Shown here in pieces: positions 42,708 through 51,121 of a DNA stretch of 64,000 nucleotides. Source of the stretch: an uncultured Flavobacteriales bacterium. GTDB lineage: Bacteria > Bacteroidota > Bacteroidia > Flavobacteriales > JBLHRE01. Positions within the stretch are counted from its first letter, which is position 1. Every line of letters begins with the position of its first letter. A model generated the notes under the pieces. That model was not told where the DNA came from, made no database searches, and saw nothing but the letters and a program-made list of their open reading frames with translations. The DNA lies in the NCBI GenBank assembly GCA_937139155.1, contig CAKZPI010000026.1:1-64000 (forward strand). The letters run 5' to 3'. A program made the translations under genes and the position numbers.

Positions 42708-42736
42708 AAAGGCTGCCAATTGGCAGCCTTTTTTTT
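42708..42736 (+). terminator. Strong terminator after the abundant T9SS gene
   Basis: A perfect self-complementary stem AAAGGCTGCC / GGCAGCCTTT with a 4-base AATT centre is followed by a run of T. On the other strand it could also end bshB1. Confidence 0.9.
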
Positions 42737-42753
42737 ATCCTAAAACATAGCTT

Positions 42754-43470
42754 TTAAATCAAATCCAATAAAGTGTTTACGCCCGGCTTTCTTTCTACCA
42801 TAAATCCTTCACCCGCTTCCCTACCGATAAGCCGTCCATGATCAACCATACGATGATAAATGGAATCTAAGAAGCCTTTCTGAGCAATGGCCGTTTCAGG
42901 CTCATTGGTTCCAGGTTTGTAAAATTGAGAATCGTAGGCTTTAATTGCTTTCATCTTTACCTCCTCATATCCAGAAACATCCATGATTAAATCGGGTTCT
43001 AGATTGTAAAACTGCATATACTGATAAACAGCTTCTGGCCGATGTGCCTCTTGGTCCTTGCCTTGGTCCATGGTTTTCCACATTCTTAAGCCACTATAGA
43101 AAACAGCTTCTTTTACCAAGTCTGAACCTCGTCCATGATCTGGATGCCGGTCATAAGGTGCATTGCATAGCACAATTCTTGGTTTATACTTACGGATGCA
43201 AGAAATAACCCTGTCTTTATTCTCCTTATTATTCTCAAAGAACCCATCCTCCATTTTCAGGTTTTCCCGAACGGATAAACCTAGGATTTCTGCGGCCTTA
43301 TCAGCTTCAGCATACCTTTTTTGAATGCTACCCCGGGTGCCCAATTGCCCTTCTGTGAGGTCTACAATTCCCACTTTCATTCCCATTGCCGTCATTTTGG
43401 CAATGCTTCCACCTGCCCCCAACTCCACATCGTCAGGATGTGCCCCAAAGGCTAAAACATCTAATTTCAT
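42754..43470 (-). CDS. bshB1: Bacillithiol biosynthesis deacetylase BshB1
   Basis: The start at 43470 (MKLDVLAFGAHPDD) matches the family. The 238-residue LmbE-fold protein has the zinc-binding AHPDDVELGAGG, and NAPYDRHPDHGRGSDLVKEA with the second H-x-x-H. It deacetylates GlcNAc-malate to GlcN-malate, the second step in bacillithiol synthesis. Bacillithiol is the low-molecular-weight thiol used in many Bacteroidota. BshA and BshC are not in the window. It is divergent from ccmB, with a TATTTTCG box upstream. Confidence 0.93.
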   Translation of the reverse strand: MKLDVLAFGAHPDDVELGAGGSIAKMTAMGMKVGIVDLTEGQLGTRGSIQKRYAEADKAAEILGLSVRENLKMEDGFFENNKENKDRVISCIRKYKPRIVLCNAPYDRHPDHGRGSDLVKEAVFYSGLRMWKTMDQGKDQEAHRPEAVYQYMQFYNLEPDLIMDVSGYEEVKMKAIKAYDSQFYKPGTNEPETAIAQKGFLDSIYHRMVDHGRLIGREAGEGFMVERKPGVNTLLDLI

Positions 43471-43485
43471 ATTCACTGATTTCTG

Positions 43486-43493
43486 CGAAAATA
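43486..43493 (-). promoter_or_regulatory. TATTTTCG box upstream of bshB1
   Basis: The minus strand reads TATTTTCG, 16 bp before the bshB1 start, as seen at the DPP-IV-type and POT genes. Confidence 0.4.
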
Positions 43494-43506
43494 GAAAAGT
43501 GAAAGG

Positions 43507-43514
43507 TATCTTTG
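43507..43514 (+). promoter_or_regulatory. Bacteroidota -7 box for the ccm operon
   Basis: TATCTTTG matches TAnnTTTG and ends 4 bp before the GTG start of ccmB, predicting a leaderless transcript for the long operon. Confidence 0.5.
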
Positions 43515-43518
43515 GCCC

Positions 43519-44175
43519 GTGAATGAAATTTGGCAAATTCTAAGGGTTGATTTCAAACTAGAGTTTAGAAATCCATTTTTACTCTATTCGGCTTTGTTGT
43601 TTGTGGTAAGCTCTACCTATACAGCCTACTTAAGCCATTCAGGAATCATCCAGGAAGAGTCTTGGTTGGCAGTATTGCTAATCCTTCTCATCTTCTCGGC
43701 ATTATTTGCCGCCCAACAATCCTTCAATCAATCCTCGGGGAAATCCTATTTGCTGTTTCATCAGTTGATAAAACCCTCACACCTTTTCTTAGGTCGTTTG
43801 ATATTTCAGCTCCTCTTTCAGTCGGTTCTAACCGCCTTTACCTTGGGCTTTATGTTTTTTCTGTTTACGGTTAAGATAGAGCACCCCTCTGAGTTCATAT
43901 TGTTGATATTTTTGGCATCGCTGGCCCTTACCTCTGTATTAACAACCATGTCAGGACTGGCCGCACGGGCGGGAAAAAATCAATCCCTATTAACCATACT
44001 TTGCCTACCTCTGCTTTATCCCGTTGTATCGCTTTCTGTAAAAGCGGGTAGCATGGCCATGAAAGCCCCATTTCTCCCTGAATTTTTTCATCAAATCACC
44101 CTTCTCCTCTTTCTAGTTTTCGGCCTTTCTACCGCCCTTGGACTCCTTTTATTTCCGTACATTTGGCGCGATTAA
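43519..44175 (+). CDS. ccmB: Heme exporter protein CcmB
   Basis: The start is GTG at 43519, immediately after a -7 box. The 218-residue protein has six membrane helices and the CcmB pattern (LRVDFKLEFRNPFLLYSALLFVVS, FAAQQSFNQ). With the ATPase CcmA it forms the ABC component that releases holo-CcmE during cytochrome c maturation. CcmA is not adjacent. It is first in the operon and precedes an unknown exported protein. Confidence 0.88.
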   Translation: MNEIWQILRVDFKLEFRNPFLLYSALLFVVSSTYTAYLSHSGIIQEESWLAVLLILLIFSALFAAQQSFNQSSGKSYLLFHQLIKPSHLFLGRLIFQLLFQSVLTAFTLGFMFFLFTVKIEHPSEFILLIFLASLALTSVLTTMSGLAARAGKNQSLLTILCLPLLYPVVSLSVKAGSMAMKAPFLPEFFHQITLLLFLVFGLSTALGLLLFPYIWRD

Positions 44176-44189
44176 TTAAACCCAACTAC

Positions 44190-44672
44190 ATGTTTCGCAT
44201 CCTCCTTATTACCGCCCTATTTTTCAGCTTTATAGGAAACTCATATGCCCAAGATGACCAAGTAAAATCTTTCTTAGATGAGCTTGAATTTAAGTATGAA
44301 GTTGATTCTGATAACGACTTTAAACTAACCTTCGAATTCGAAGACGACCGTAGCCAGTTGATTTTTATAAATGGTTCCATTGAAGTTTATCAGGAGGTGG
44401 ATGTGGTTGAAATTTGGGCCCCTGTAATGCGTTTTAAAGGAAACTTGAGCAAGAAGGTTGCCAATAAAGTTTTGGCCACCTCAAACCAAAAGAAAATTGG
44501 TGCATTTGAAATCAGGGAGAGTGTGGATGTAAAAGAAAAATTATTGGTTTACGTAACCAAGATTCCTTTAGACAGCATAACCGCAGAACAATTTGGAGCA
44601 TTTCTACACCATGTATTGGTGGTTGCTGACGAGGAAGAGAAGGAGTTGACGAAAGGTAAAGACGATTGGTGA
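44190..44672 (+). CDS. Exported protein of unknown function inside the ccm operon
   Basis: The start at 44190 opens a signal peptide (MFRILLITALFFSFIGNSYA). The 160-residue product has alternating strands and helices with an acidic tail ending EKELTKGKDDW, and no cysteine in its mature part, so it is neither CcmG nor CcmH. The layout (strands around DSDNDFKLTFEFEDDRSQLI, a helix FLHHVLVVADEE) recalls YbjN or chaperone-like folds but is not convincing. It overlaps the next gene, ccmC, by one base (TGATG), so the two are translated together. Confidence 0.75.
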   Translation: MFRILLITALFFSFIGNSYAQDDQVKSFLDELEFKYEVDSDNDFKLTFEFEDDRSQLIFINGSIEVYQEVDVVEIWAPVMRFKGNLSKKVANKVLATSNQKKIGAFEIRESVDVKEKLLVYVTKIPLDSITAEQFGAFLHHVLVVADEEEKELTKGKDDW

Positions 44673-45346
44673 TGCGTAGTTTTTGGTGGAAGATTCTTTG
44701 CATTCTTCTATTTGTTTACGTTGCTTTTGCAGGATTTTTAGGCGAGGTACCAAGACTGGTCATTCTCAACGAAACCATCCGGAACCTCTACTTTCATGTA
44801 AGCATTTGGTTCGGGATGATTTTGCTTATGTTGGTCTCAGTTGTATTTAGCATCCTTTATTTATCCAGTCAAAAAAGCATACATGACTACTGGGCTCTAG
44901 CCTCTGCCAAAACAGGGATTTTCCTTTCCATTCTAGGTTTATTAACTGGAATGGTATGGGCTAAATATACTTGGGGCGCATTCTGGACCAACGACGTAAA
45001 GCTAAACGGGTCGGCGGTTTCTGTGATGATTTATTTAGCCTATTTGGTTTTACGCCGGGCCATTGACCAGCCAGAGAAACGAGGAAGGCTTTCTGCCGTT
45101 TACAATATTTTCGCCTTTGTTATGATGATTGTTTTCATTGGAATACTTCCCAGAATGGAAGACAGTCTACATCCTGGCAATGGAGGCAATCCGGGTTTTG
45201 GAACCTATGATTTGACCAGCTCTATGCGAATGGTTTTTTACCCTGCGGTTTTAGGATGGATCTTGCTCGGAATTTGGCTTAGCGAAATTCAAGTACGAAT
45301 TAAAAAATTAAAAGAAGATTTATGGGAAAGCGAATTGGATTCCTGA
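44672..45346 (+). CDS. ccmC: Heme transporter CcmC
   Basis: The start ATG at 44672 overlaps the preceding stop. The 224-residue protein has six membrane helices with conserved His (about H34 in YFHVSIWFGM and a later one). The loop corresponding to the WWD domain reads WGAFWTNDVKLN, where many family members have another Trp for Asn. CcmC binds heme and loads it onto CcmE. It overlaps ccmD by 25 bp. Confidence 0.9.
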   Translation: MRSFWWKILCILLFVYVAFAGFLGEVPRLVILNETIRNLYFHVSIWFGMILLMLVSVVFSILYLSSQKSIHDYWALASAKTGIFLSILGLLTGMVWAKYTWGAFWTNDVKLNGSAVSVMIYLAYLVLRRAIDQPEKRGRLSAVYNIFAFVMMIVFIGILPRMEDSLHPGNGGNPGFGTYDLTSSMRMVFYPAVLGWILLGIWLSEIQVRIKKLKEDLWESELDS

Positions 45347-45537
45347 TAAGTTTTATTGTTTTAAGTCTTGGACTTAAAGCCCAGGACATGTCTGTGGAAA
45401 TGGCAGATACATTTCGTGAGGAAGGGAAAATTTACGTAGTGGTTGCCGTGGTTGCCGTGGCTTTTTTGGGTCTGTTCATTTATTTAATTACCCAAGACCT
45501 CCGTTTACGTAAACTGGAAAAAAGCATGGAGAAATGA
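45322..45537 (+). CDS. ccmD: CcmD-like small membrane protein
   Basis: This 71-residue protein has a signal-like N terminus (MGKRIGFLISFIVLSLGLKA) and one transmembrane helix (about 37-58) followed by the basic tail DLRLRKLEKSMEK typical of CcmD. In other bacteria CcmD holds CcmABCE together and helps holo-CcmE release. It overlaps ccmC by 25 bp and ccmE by 4 bp. Family assignment rests on size, topology and position. Confidence 0.8.
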   Translation: MGKRIGFLISFIVLSLGLKAQDMSVEMADTFREEGKIYVVVAVVAVAFLGLFIYLITQDLRLRKLEKSMEK

Positions 45538-45932
45538 AGACTTCACATATTTTATTATTGGTAGCGATTGCTGTGGCTGTAGGATTTGTGATTTCCACTT
45601 TAGGGGATGCCAGTACCTATGTAACATTCCCATCCGCGGAAGCACAAATGGGAAAGAAAGTAACCGTTATCGGTGAGTTAAACACCAACAAGCCAATCGA
45701 TTATCAAGCCAAGAAGAACCAATTGAGTTTTTTCGTGGTAGACTCGCTTAAAAACGAAAGAGAGGTTTTATACGGAGGGCCAAAACCCCAAGACTTTGAA
45801 CGATCTGAAAAGATTACTCTGACTGGGTACGCCAAGGACAGCGTTTTCATTGCGGAAAAAATCCTCATGAAATGTCCATCAAAATACAACGATCAAAATA
45901 CAGTGGAAGCAAGTTCACGGTTGAATTATTAG
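45534..45932 (+). CDS. ccmE: Heme chaperone CcmE, CxxxY type
   Basis: This 132-residue protein has an N-terminal membrane helix and an OB-fold domain. The heme-attachment motif reads MKCPSKYNDQ: where E. coli CcmE has His in H-x-x-x-Y, this has Cys (C-x-x-x-Y). CxxxY CcmE proteins are known from systems lacking CcmG and CcmH, for example in Desulfovibrio, and carry heme through Cys. Here no CcmG or CcmH lies in the operon, in line with that variant. It overlaps ccmD by 4 bp and precedes ccmF by 3 bp. Confidence 0.93.
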   Translation: MKTSHILLLVAIAVAVGFVISTLGDASTYVTFPSAEAQMGKKVTVIGELNTNKPIDYQAKKNQLSFFVVDSLKNEREVLYGGPKPQDFERSEKITLTGYAKDSVFIAEKILMKCPSKYNDQNTVEASSRLNY

Positions 45933-45935
45933 AGC

Positions 45936-48329
45936 ATGGAATATATTGGTGAACACCCTCTACCCGGTAATTTAGGGTATCTTCTAGTCATTATCGCATT
46001 TGTTTCAGCCCTTGCTTCTGCTCTGGGCTATTTTTTAGCCGAAAAAGGAAAGTCTGGATTTGAAAAAATTGGCCGTGCAGGATTTATAATCCACGCAGTA
46101 TCTGTTTTTTCAGTTGTTGGAACCTTATTCTATATTATTTCTCAGCATTATTTTGAGTACAATTACGTTTGGTCGCATTCCTCTATGAGCATGCCCATGC
46201 GTTATATTTTCTCTTGTTTCTGGGAAGGTCAAGAGGGCTCATTTTTGCTTTGGATGTTCTGGCATTCAGTAATTGGCTTAGTGCTCATCAAAAAAGCCAA
46301 GAATTGGGAGTTTCCAGTTATGACCATTTTCGCATTGGTACAGGTTGTGCTGGCCAGCATGATTATGGGCGTTTACTTGGGTGATTTGAAGATTGGTTCC
46401 AGCCCCTTCATCTTAATCCGTGAATTGCCAGAATACCTAAACTTACCCTTTACTCAGAACCCCAACTATCTTTCCCTACCAAATTTCGCAGATGGAAGGG
46501 GCCTAAACCCTTTGCTTCAAAATTATTGGATGACCATTCATCCTCCTACCCTATTTCTGGGATTTGCATTAACCCTAATCCCCTTTGCCTATGCAATTGC
46601 AGGCTTATGGAGAAAAGACTTTACTGGATGGGCAAAACCTGCACTAGCTTGGACCTTTGCAGGGGTTATGGTTTTAGGTACCGGAATTTTAATGGGTGGC
46701 GCTTGGGCCTATGAGGCTTTGAGCTTTGGCGGATTTTGGGCCTGGGATCCGGTTGAAAACTCATCGCTAGTTCCTTGGTTGGTACTTGTGGCTGGAGCCC
46801 ATTTATTGCTGCTCGTTCGGAACCGGAAAAAGGCTGTGATGGCTGCCTTTATCTTCAATTTGCTCTCCTTTATTTTGGTGCTTTACTCAACCTTCCTAAC
46901 TCGATCTGGAGTTTTGGGCGATAGTTCAGTTCATGCTTTCGTAGACCTAGGCCTAAATGGTCAATTATTGGTTTATCTATTCATGTTCCTTGGATTGGCC
47001 CTTGTCTTATTTCTAGCCAGAATGAAAGACATTCCTAGGTCAAAGGACGACGACCCCCTTTGGTCGCGTGAGTTTTGGATGTTCATGGGGGCTTTGGTTT
47101 TATTCCTTTCGGGGATACAGATCATTTTCACCACCTCCATTCCAGTAATAAATAAAGTTTTCGGAACCTCAATGGCTCCTCCGGTAGATCCCATCTCCCA
47201 TTATAATGGATGGCAGCTTCCCTTTGCCATAATTGTATCTGTGATGATTGCTGTGAGTCAGTTCTTGAAATACAAGGACTCAAAAATTAAGGAGGTTGCA
47301 AAGAAGTTAAGCTTATCCTTGGTTTTAGCCCTTGTTGTTACCGGAATTTTCTCTTGGGCTCTTTCCATGACCCATGCATTATACAATGCCCTATTGGCGG
47401 CAAGTTTATTTGCGGCCTTTTCAAACCTAGACTATTTCCTACGGGTGGTTAAGGGTCAAATCAAGAATGCTGGAAGCAGCCTTGCCCATATTGGCTTTGC
47501 CTTAGTTTTGGCAGGTGCCTTAGTTAGTACTGGAAACCAAAAGGTGATTTCTCAGAATGAAACCTATATTGCCGAAGACTTCCCAGTAAATGAGCACATC
47601 CTCCTCAACTATAAAGACACCCTTAAAATGGGTCCTTACCAAGTTTCTTGGATGGATCAGTATCAAGAAGGAGTGAACCGGTATTATGAGGTTGCTTACT
47701 TTAAAGAAAGTGCCAGTGGTAAACTGGAAGAATCTTTCCGGCTACAGCCCTTTATCCAAATGAATAAAACCATGGGTAATGTGGCTGAACCCTCAACCAA
47801 GCATTACTGGAACCGGGATGTTTATACACATATCACCTATGCTGAACTTCCTGAAGATGGTAAAAAAGACCCCATGGAAGAACAGTGGGGAAATGAATCT
47901 GAATTAAAATTCACCCCCAATAAAGTTGACTCGGTGATTTATGCGCAGTCATTTATTATTCTTGACTCGCTTTCAACCCGTGGGGTTTCTGGAAATGCAA
48001 ATTCCCTTTCGGTTAAGGCCCACCTAAAAGTGGTTAATATGCTGGGTGAAAAATCCTATGCCGAGCCCGTTTACGAGATTGAAAACAATTTTGTGCGGTC
48101 AATTGAAGACAGCCTTCAAAGCTCACCTTCCATCAAATTCAAATTTGAGAACATTGATGCTAACCAAGGAATCATAACCATTAAAGCTTGGGAAGAAAAA
48201 AGGCCCGAAGACCAGTTCATCGTAATGAAAGCCATCGTCTTTCCATACATAAACATTCTCTGGCTGGGTTGCATTCTCTTATTCTTAGGCACCTTTTTGG
48301 CCGTAATTCAAAGATTTAGGAAAGCATGA
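45936..48329 (+). CDS. ccmF: Cytochrome c heme-lyase subunit CcmF
   Basis: This 797-residue protein has about 15 membrane helices. The WWD domain GGFWAWDPVENSSLVPWLV (about 263-281) is intact, followed by LVRNRKKAV and the FLTRSGVLGDSSVHAF motif with conserved His residues. A C-terminal periplasmic domain precedes a last helix. It attaches heme from CcmE to apocytochromes. The large periplasmic loop near the C terminus (about residues 540-770) is as in CcmF. It overlaps the DUF2520 gene by 4 bp. Confidence 0.96.
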   Translation: MEYIGEHPLPGNLGYLLVIIAFVSALASALGYFLAEKGKSGFEKIGRAGFIIHAVSVFSVVGTLFYIISQHYFEYNYVWSHSSMSMPMRYIFSCFWEGQEGSFLLWMFWHSVIGLVLIKKAKNWEFPVMTIFALVQVVLASMIMGVYLGDLKIGSSPFILIRELPEYLNLPFTQNPNYLSLPNFADGRGLNPLLQNYWMTIHPPTLFLGFALTLIPFAYAIAGLWRKDFTGWAKPALAWTFAGVMVLGTGILMGGAWAYEALSFGGFWAWDPVENSSLVPWLVLVAGAHLLLLVRNRKKAVMAAFIFNLLSFILVLYSTFLTRSGVLGDSSVHAFVDLGLNGQLLVYLFMFLGLALVLFLARMKDIPRSKDDDPLWSREFWMFMGALVLFLSGIQIIFTTSIPVINKVFGTSMAPPVDPISHYNGWQLPFAIIVSVMIAVSQFLKYKDSKIKEVAKKLSLSLVLALVVTGIFSWALSMTHALYNALLAASLFAAFSNLDYFLRVVKGQIKNAGSSLAHIGFALVLAGALVSTGNQKVISQNETYIAEDFPVNEHILLNYKDTLKMGPYQVSWMDQYQEGVNRYYEVAYFKESASGKLEESFRLQPFIQMNKTMGNVAEPSTKHYWNRDVYTHITYAELPEDGKKDPMEEQWGNESELKFTPNKVDSVIYAQSFIILDSLSTRGVSGNANSLSVKAHLKVVNMLGEKSYAEPVYEIENNFVRSIEDSLQSSPSIKFKFENIDANQGIITIKAWEEKRPEDQFIVMKAIVFPYINILWLGCILLFLGTFLAVIQRFRKA

Positions 48330-49063
48330 ACTTGAAGGTTTCCTTGGTGGGTTATGGAAATCTGGCCAAGGCCTTACACAAGACTTTTCGTGCTCAAGGA
48401 CTGCAGTTTCACCAAATTCTATCGAGAAGTCAAACCTTAGACTTTCAAGATGCTGAAAGGGTAACAAGCATTTCAGAACTTGACAAGGTTGATCAATATT
48501 GGATTGCCGTAAAAGACGACGAAATTGAAAATGTAAGCCAATCACTTTCTGGTGATTCATTACATCTTCATTTTTCCGGCGCAAGCCCCTTAAACATTCT
48601 TAAATCAAAGGATAAGGCTTGCATTTGGCCCATGCAAAGCTTTGACGGAGAGATTCCGATATGGGAAGAAATAAAAACCTTTGGCTCCTTCAATAATGTA
48701 GAGATTAAGGAAAAGCTAGATTTGGTTTTTAAGCGGTTTAAAGCAGAAATTCTTTGGCTTGGGGAAGAAGAAAAAACCAAAATTCACCTTGGCGCTACCC
48801 TGGGAAATAATTTCGTGAATCATCTCTTGGTAGAAGTTGAAAGCTTAAGCCAAGAGTCAGGAGTTGACTTTATGGTTTTCAGAAACTTAATTCAAAAAAC
48901 CATAGATTCAGCCTTTGAAAATGGTCCTTTGAATAGTCAAACCGGCCCCGCTAAAAGAGGCGATAAACTAAGTCAATACCGTCACTTAGACCTAATTAAA
49001 GATCCCGGGCTCAAAAGCTTGTACAAACTATTATCTCAACGAATCTCAAAAACGCATGAGTAA
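48326..49063 (+). CDS. Rossmann-fold and DUF2520 protein
   Basis: This 245-residue protein has an N-terminal Rossmann segment (VSLVGYGNLAKALHKTF, glycine-rich nucleotide site) and a C-terminal DUF2520 helical domain (IHLGATLGNNFVNHLLVEV, AFENGPLNSQTGPAKRGD). It resembles NADP-dependent oxidoreductases of the ketopantoate reductase/F420 type, but the substrate is unknown. Its stop codon overlaps kdsC by 8 bp. It is common next to kdsC-like genes in Bacteroidota. Confidence 0.9.
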   Translation: MNLKVSLVGYGNLAKALHKTFRAQGLQFHQILSRSQTLDFQDAERVTSISELDKVDQYWIAVKDDEIENVSQSLSGDSLHLHFSGASPLNILKSKDKACIWPMQSFDGEIPIWEEIKTFGSFNNVEIKEKLDLVFKRFKAEILWLGEEEKTKIHLGATLGNNFVNHLLVEVESLSQESGVDFMVFRNLIQKTIDSAFENGPLNSQTGPAKRGDKLSQYRHLDLIKDPGLKSLYKLLSQRISKTHE

Positions 49064-49580
49064 GACATTTAAAGAAAGGTTAAAGCGAATCAATACATTC
49101 TTTTTTGATGTGGATGGAGTTTTTACCGACGGCTCAGTGACCATATTCGAAAACGGAGAGCAGGTTCGGAAGATGTCTGTGAAAGATGGATATGCGGTAC
49201 AATATGCCGTGAAAATGGGGTATAGAATAGCCATCATATCTGGAGGAAGGCATGAGGGAGTGCGTTTGAGGTTTCAAGGATTAGGAGTTCAAGACATTTA
49301 CCTTGGGCAATCCAATAAGATTGAGGCCTATGAAGACCTTTTGGCCATTTACGAGATCAACGAAGATGAAATCCTTTATATGGGTGATGACCTTCCAGAT
49401 TTAGAAGTCATGACCAAGGTGGGCCTAGCCTGTTGCCCCAAGGATGCTGCCACGGAAATTCGGGAAATGGCACATTATACCTCGCCCTTCAAAGGAGGTC
49501 AAGGCTGTGTTCGTGATGTGATTGAGCAAACCCTTAAGGCTCAAGAGAAATGGAAAGACACCAAACATATTAACTGGTGA
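49056..49580 (+). CDS. KdsC-like HAD phosphatase
   Basis: This 174-residue C0-type HAD has NTFFFDVDGVFTDGSV (catalytic Asp pair), ISGGRHEGVR, and the metal site YMGDDLPDLEVMTKVGL with a following PKDAATEIREMA. KdsC removes phosphate from 3-deoxy-D-manno-octulosonate 8-phosphate in LPS synthesis, which fits lpxB in the same window. It overlaps neighbours at both ends. Confidence 0.9.
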   Translation: MSKTFKERLKRINTFFFDVDGVFTDGSVTIFENGEQVRKMSVKDGYAVQYAVKMGYRIAIISGGRHEGVRLRFQGLGVQDIYLGQSNKIEAYEDLLAIYEINEDEILYMGDDLPDLEVMTKVGLACCPKDAATEIREMAHYTSPFKGGQGCVRDVIEQTLKAQEKWKDTKHINW

Positions 49581-50494
49581 TGAAATACCTAAACCTCATA
49601 CGCTATAAGAATCTATTAATTATTGCCATTACTCAGTATTTGGTGAAATATTCATTGATTGATTCTTACGGGTATATTTCGGTGCTCAGTGATTTCGAAT
49701 TTGCCCTCGGAGTTTTGTCGACCCTACTCATGGCTGCTGGAGGTTACGCCATCAACGATTATTTTGACGTAAATGTTGACCGAATCAACAAGTCGAAAAC
49801 CCAAGTTGTTGGCGAAAGCATCAAAAGATCTACCGCATTAGCGGTTCATTTACTCGGCACCGGACTTTCAATCGCCATAGGTTGGTATCTGGTTTACGTA
49901 ACGGGTTGGTGGATTCTCGGAATTATAAACCCATTATTTGCTGTATTGCTTTGGTTTTACTCAACCCATTTTAAGAAAATGTTTGTGGTTGGAAACCTAT
50001 TAATTGCAGGTACAACGGCATTTACTGCCATTGTGGTGGTGGTATTGTTTTGTTTGGCCGGAAGCATTAAATCGCCCTTTCAAGAGAACCTTTTGGTGGC
50101 CTATGTTTACACCGGATTTGCCTTTCTCGCCTCTTGGATCCGAGAAATCATCAAAGACCTTGAAGATCATGTGGGTGATTCTGCCATGGGCTATGACACC
50201 CTAGCTATTAATTTTGGAATGGAAAAGGCCGTAAAATTCACCTTTGTACTTTCCTTTTTGATGTTGGCCTTAATTCTATTTTTCGGCTTTATTGAATTCA
50301 ACGGAAGCGTATTGGCTCTTGGGTACATTTTAATATTATTGGTTTTACCTCAAACCTATTTTATGATGAAATTGAGGAAGGCAAAATCCATAGCTCAATT
50401 CAAGTTTTTGTCAAGACTATCCAAAGCTATCATGATTGCTGGGGTTCTTTCCTTGCCTGTATTCACCTGGTTAAGTCAAAATGCATGGGTATGA
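49580..50494 (+). CDS. UbiA-type prenyltransferase
   Basis: The start ATG at 49580 overlaps the kdsC-like stop (TGATG). The 304-residue membrane protein has about eight helices and two Asp-rich motifs: INDYFDVNVDRINK (N-D-x-x-D-x-x-x-D) and IREIIKDLEDHVGDSAMGYD. In Bacteroidota this family is usually annotated as geranylgeranylglycerol-phosphate geranylgeranyltransferase, but the acceptor cannot be read from sequence. Its end overlaps maf by 10 bp. Confidence 0.88.
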   Translation: MKYLNLIRYKNLLIIAITQYLVKYSLIDSYGYISVLSDFEFALGVLSTLLMAAGGYAINDYFDVNVDRINKSKTQVVGESIKRSTALAVHLLGTGLSIAIGWYLVYVTGWWILGIINPLFAVLLWFYSTHFKKMFVVGNLLIAGTTAFTAIVVVVLFCLAGSIKSPFQENLLVAYVYTGFAFLASWIREIIKDLEDHVGDSAMGYDTLAINFGMEKAVKFTFVLSFLMLALILFFGFIEFNGSVLALGYILILLVLPQTYFMMKLRKAKSIAQFKFLSRLSKAIMIAGVLSLPVFTWLSQNAWV

Positions 50495-51075
50495 TCTTCG
50501 AAAAAGATGTAAAAATCATCCTTTGCTCGCAGTCGCCAAGACGTAGGAGTTTGATTGAAGGATTGGGTTTTGCGGTTGAAATCACTTCCGTGGATGTAAA
50601 CGAAGACTTTGAACCAGGCATTCCCGTTGATCAGGTTGCAAAGTCTTTGAGTGAGCGAAAATCATTGGCTTACAAAAATGGGCACAAAGAAAATGAGGTT
50701 CTTCTAACGGCCGATACTTTGGTAAGTGTGGAGGGTGAAATATTGGCCAAACCCGAAAATGAGGATGAGGCCTTATCTATGCTCAAGAAATTGAACGGAA
50801 ACCAACATCAAGTTTCAACCGGTTTTTGTCTACGAAACCATTTAAAAACGGAGAGTTTTGTTGAGTCTACCCAAGTTTTTTTCAACAAATTATCCGAAGC
50901 AGAATTGCTCTGGTACATTCGAAATCATGAACCCTATGATAAGGCGGGAAGTTATGGAATACAGGAGTGGATCGGCTATGTTGGCATTCAAAAGGTGCAC
51001 GGTGACTTTTTCAACGTAATAGGACTTCCGCTGCAGCGGGTGTATAAAGAATTAAGATCCTTCTTAAAGGAATAG
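50485..51075 (+). CDS. maf: Maf-like nucleotide pyrophosphatase
   Basis: This 196-residue protein has the Maf motif CSQSPRRRSLIEGLG and the catalytic TADTLVSVEGEILAKPENEDEA region. Maf proteins hydrolyse modified or canonical nucleoside triphosphates to monophosphates, limiting incorporation of damaged bases. The start could be 50485 or, two codons later, 50491; it overlaps the prenyltransferase gene by 10 bp. It is last in the ccm-to-maf run, and nhaC begins 46 bp later. Confidence 0.92.
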   Translation: MGMIFEKDVKIILCSQSPRRRSLIEGLGFAVEITSVDVNEDFEPGIPVDQVAKSLSERKSLAYKNGHKENEVLLTADTLVSVEGEILAKPENEDEALSMLKKLNGNQHQVSTGFCLRNHLKTESFVESTQVFFNKLSEAELLWYIRNHEPYDKAGSYGIQEWIGYVGIQKVHGDFFNVIGLPLQRVYKELRSFLKE

Positions 51076-51121
51076 GGCGAAATACCTAGGACTTCCTATT
51101 TTAGTCCAAATTATTCTTGCC

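Noticed and set aside
44672..45346. CcmC as inactive because WWD reads WTND
   Set aside because: One substitution in a variable part of the loop is not enough; His residues and helices are intact, so it is only noted in the annotation.
48285..48584. 99-residue minus-strand frame at the ccmF/DUF2520 junction
   Set aside because: It overlaps two real plus-strand genes and has no features of its own.
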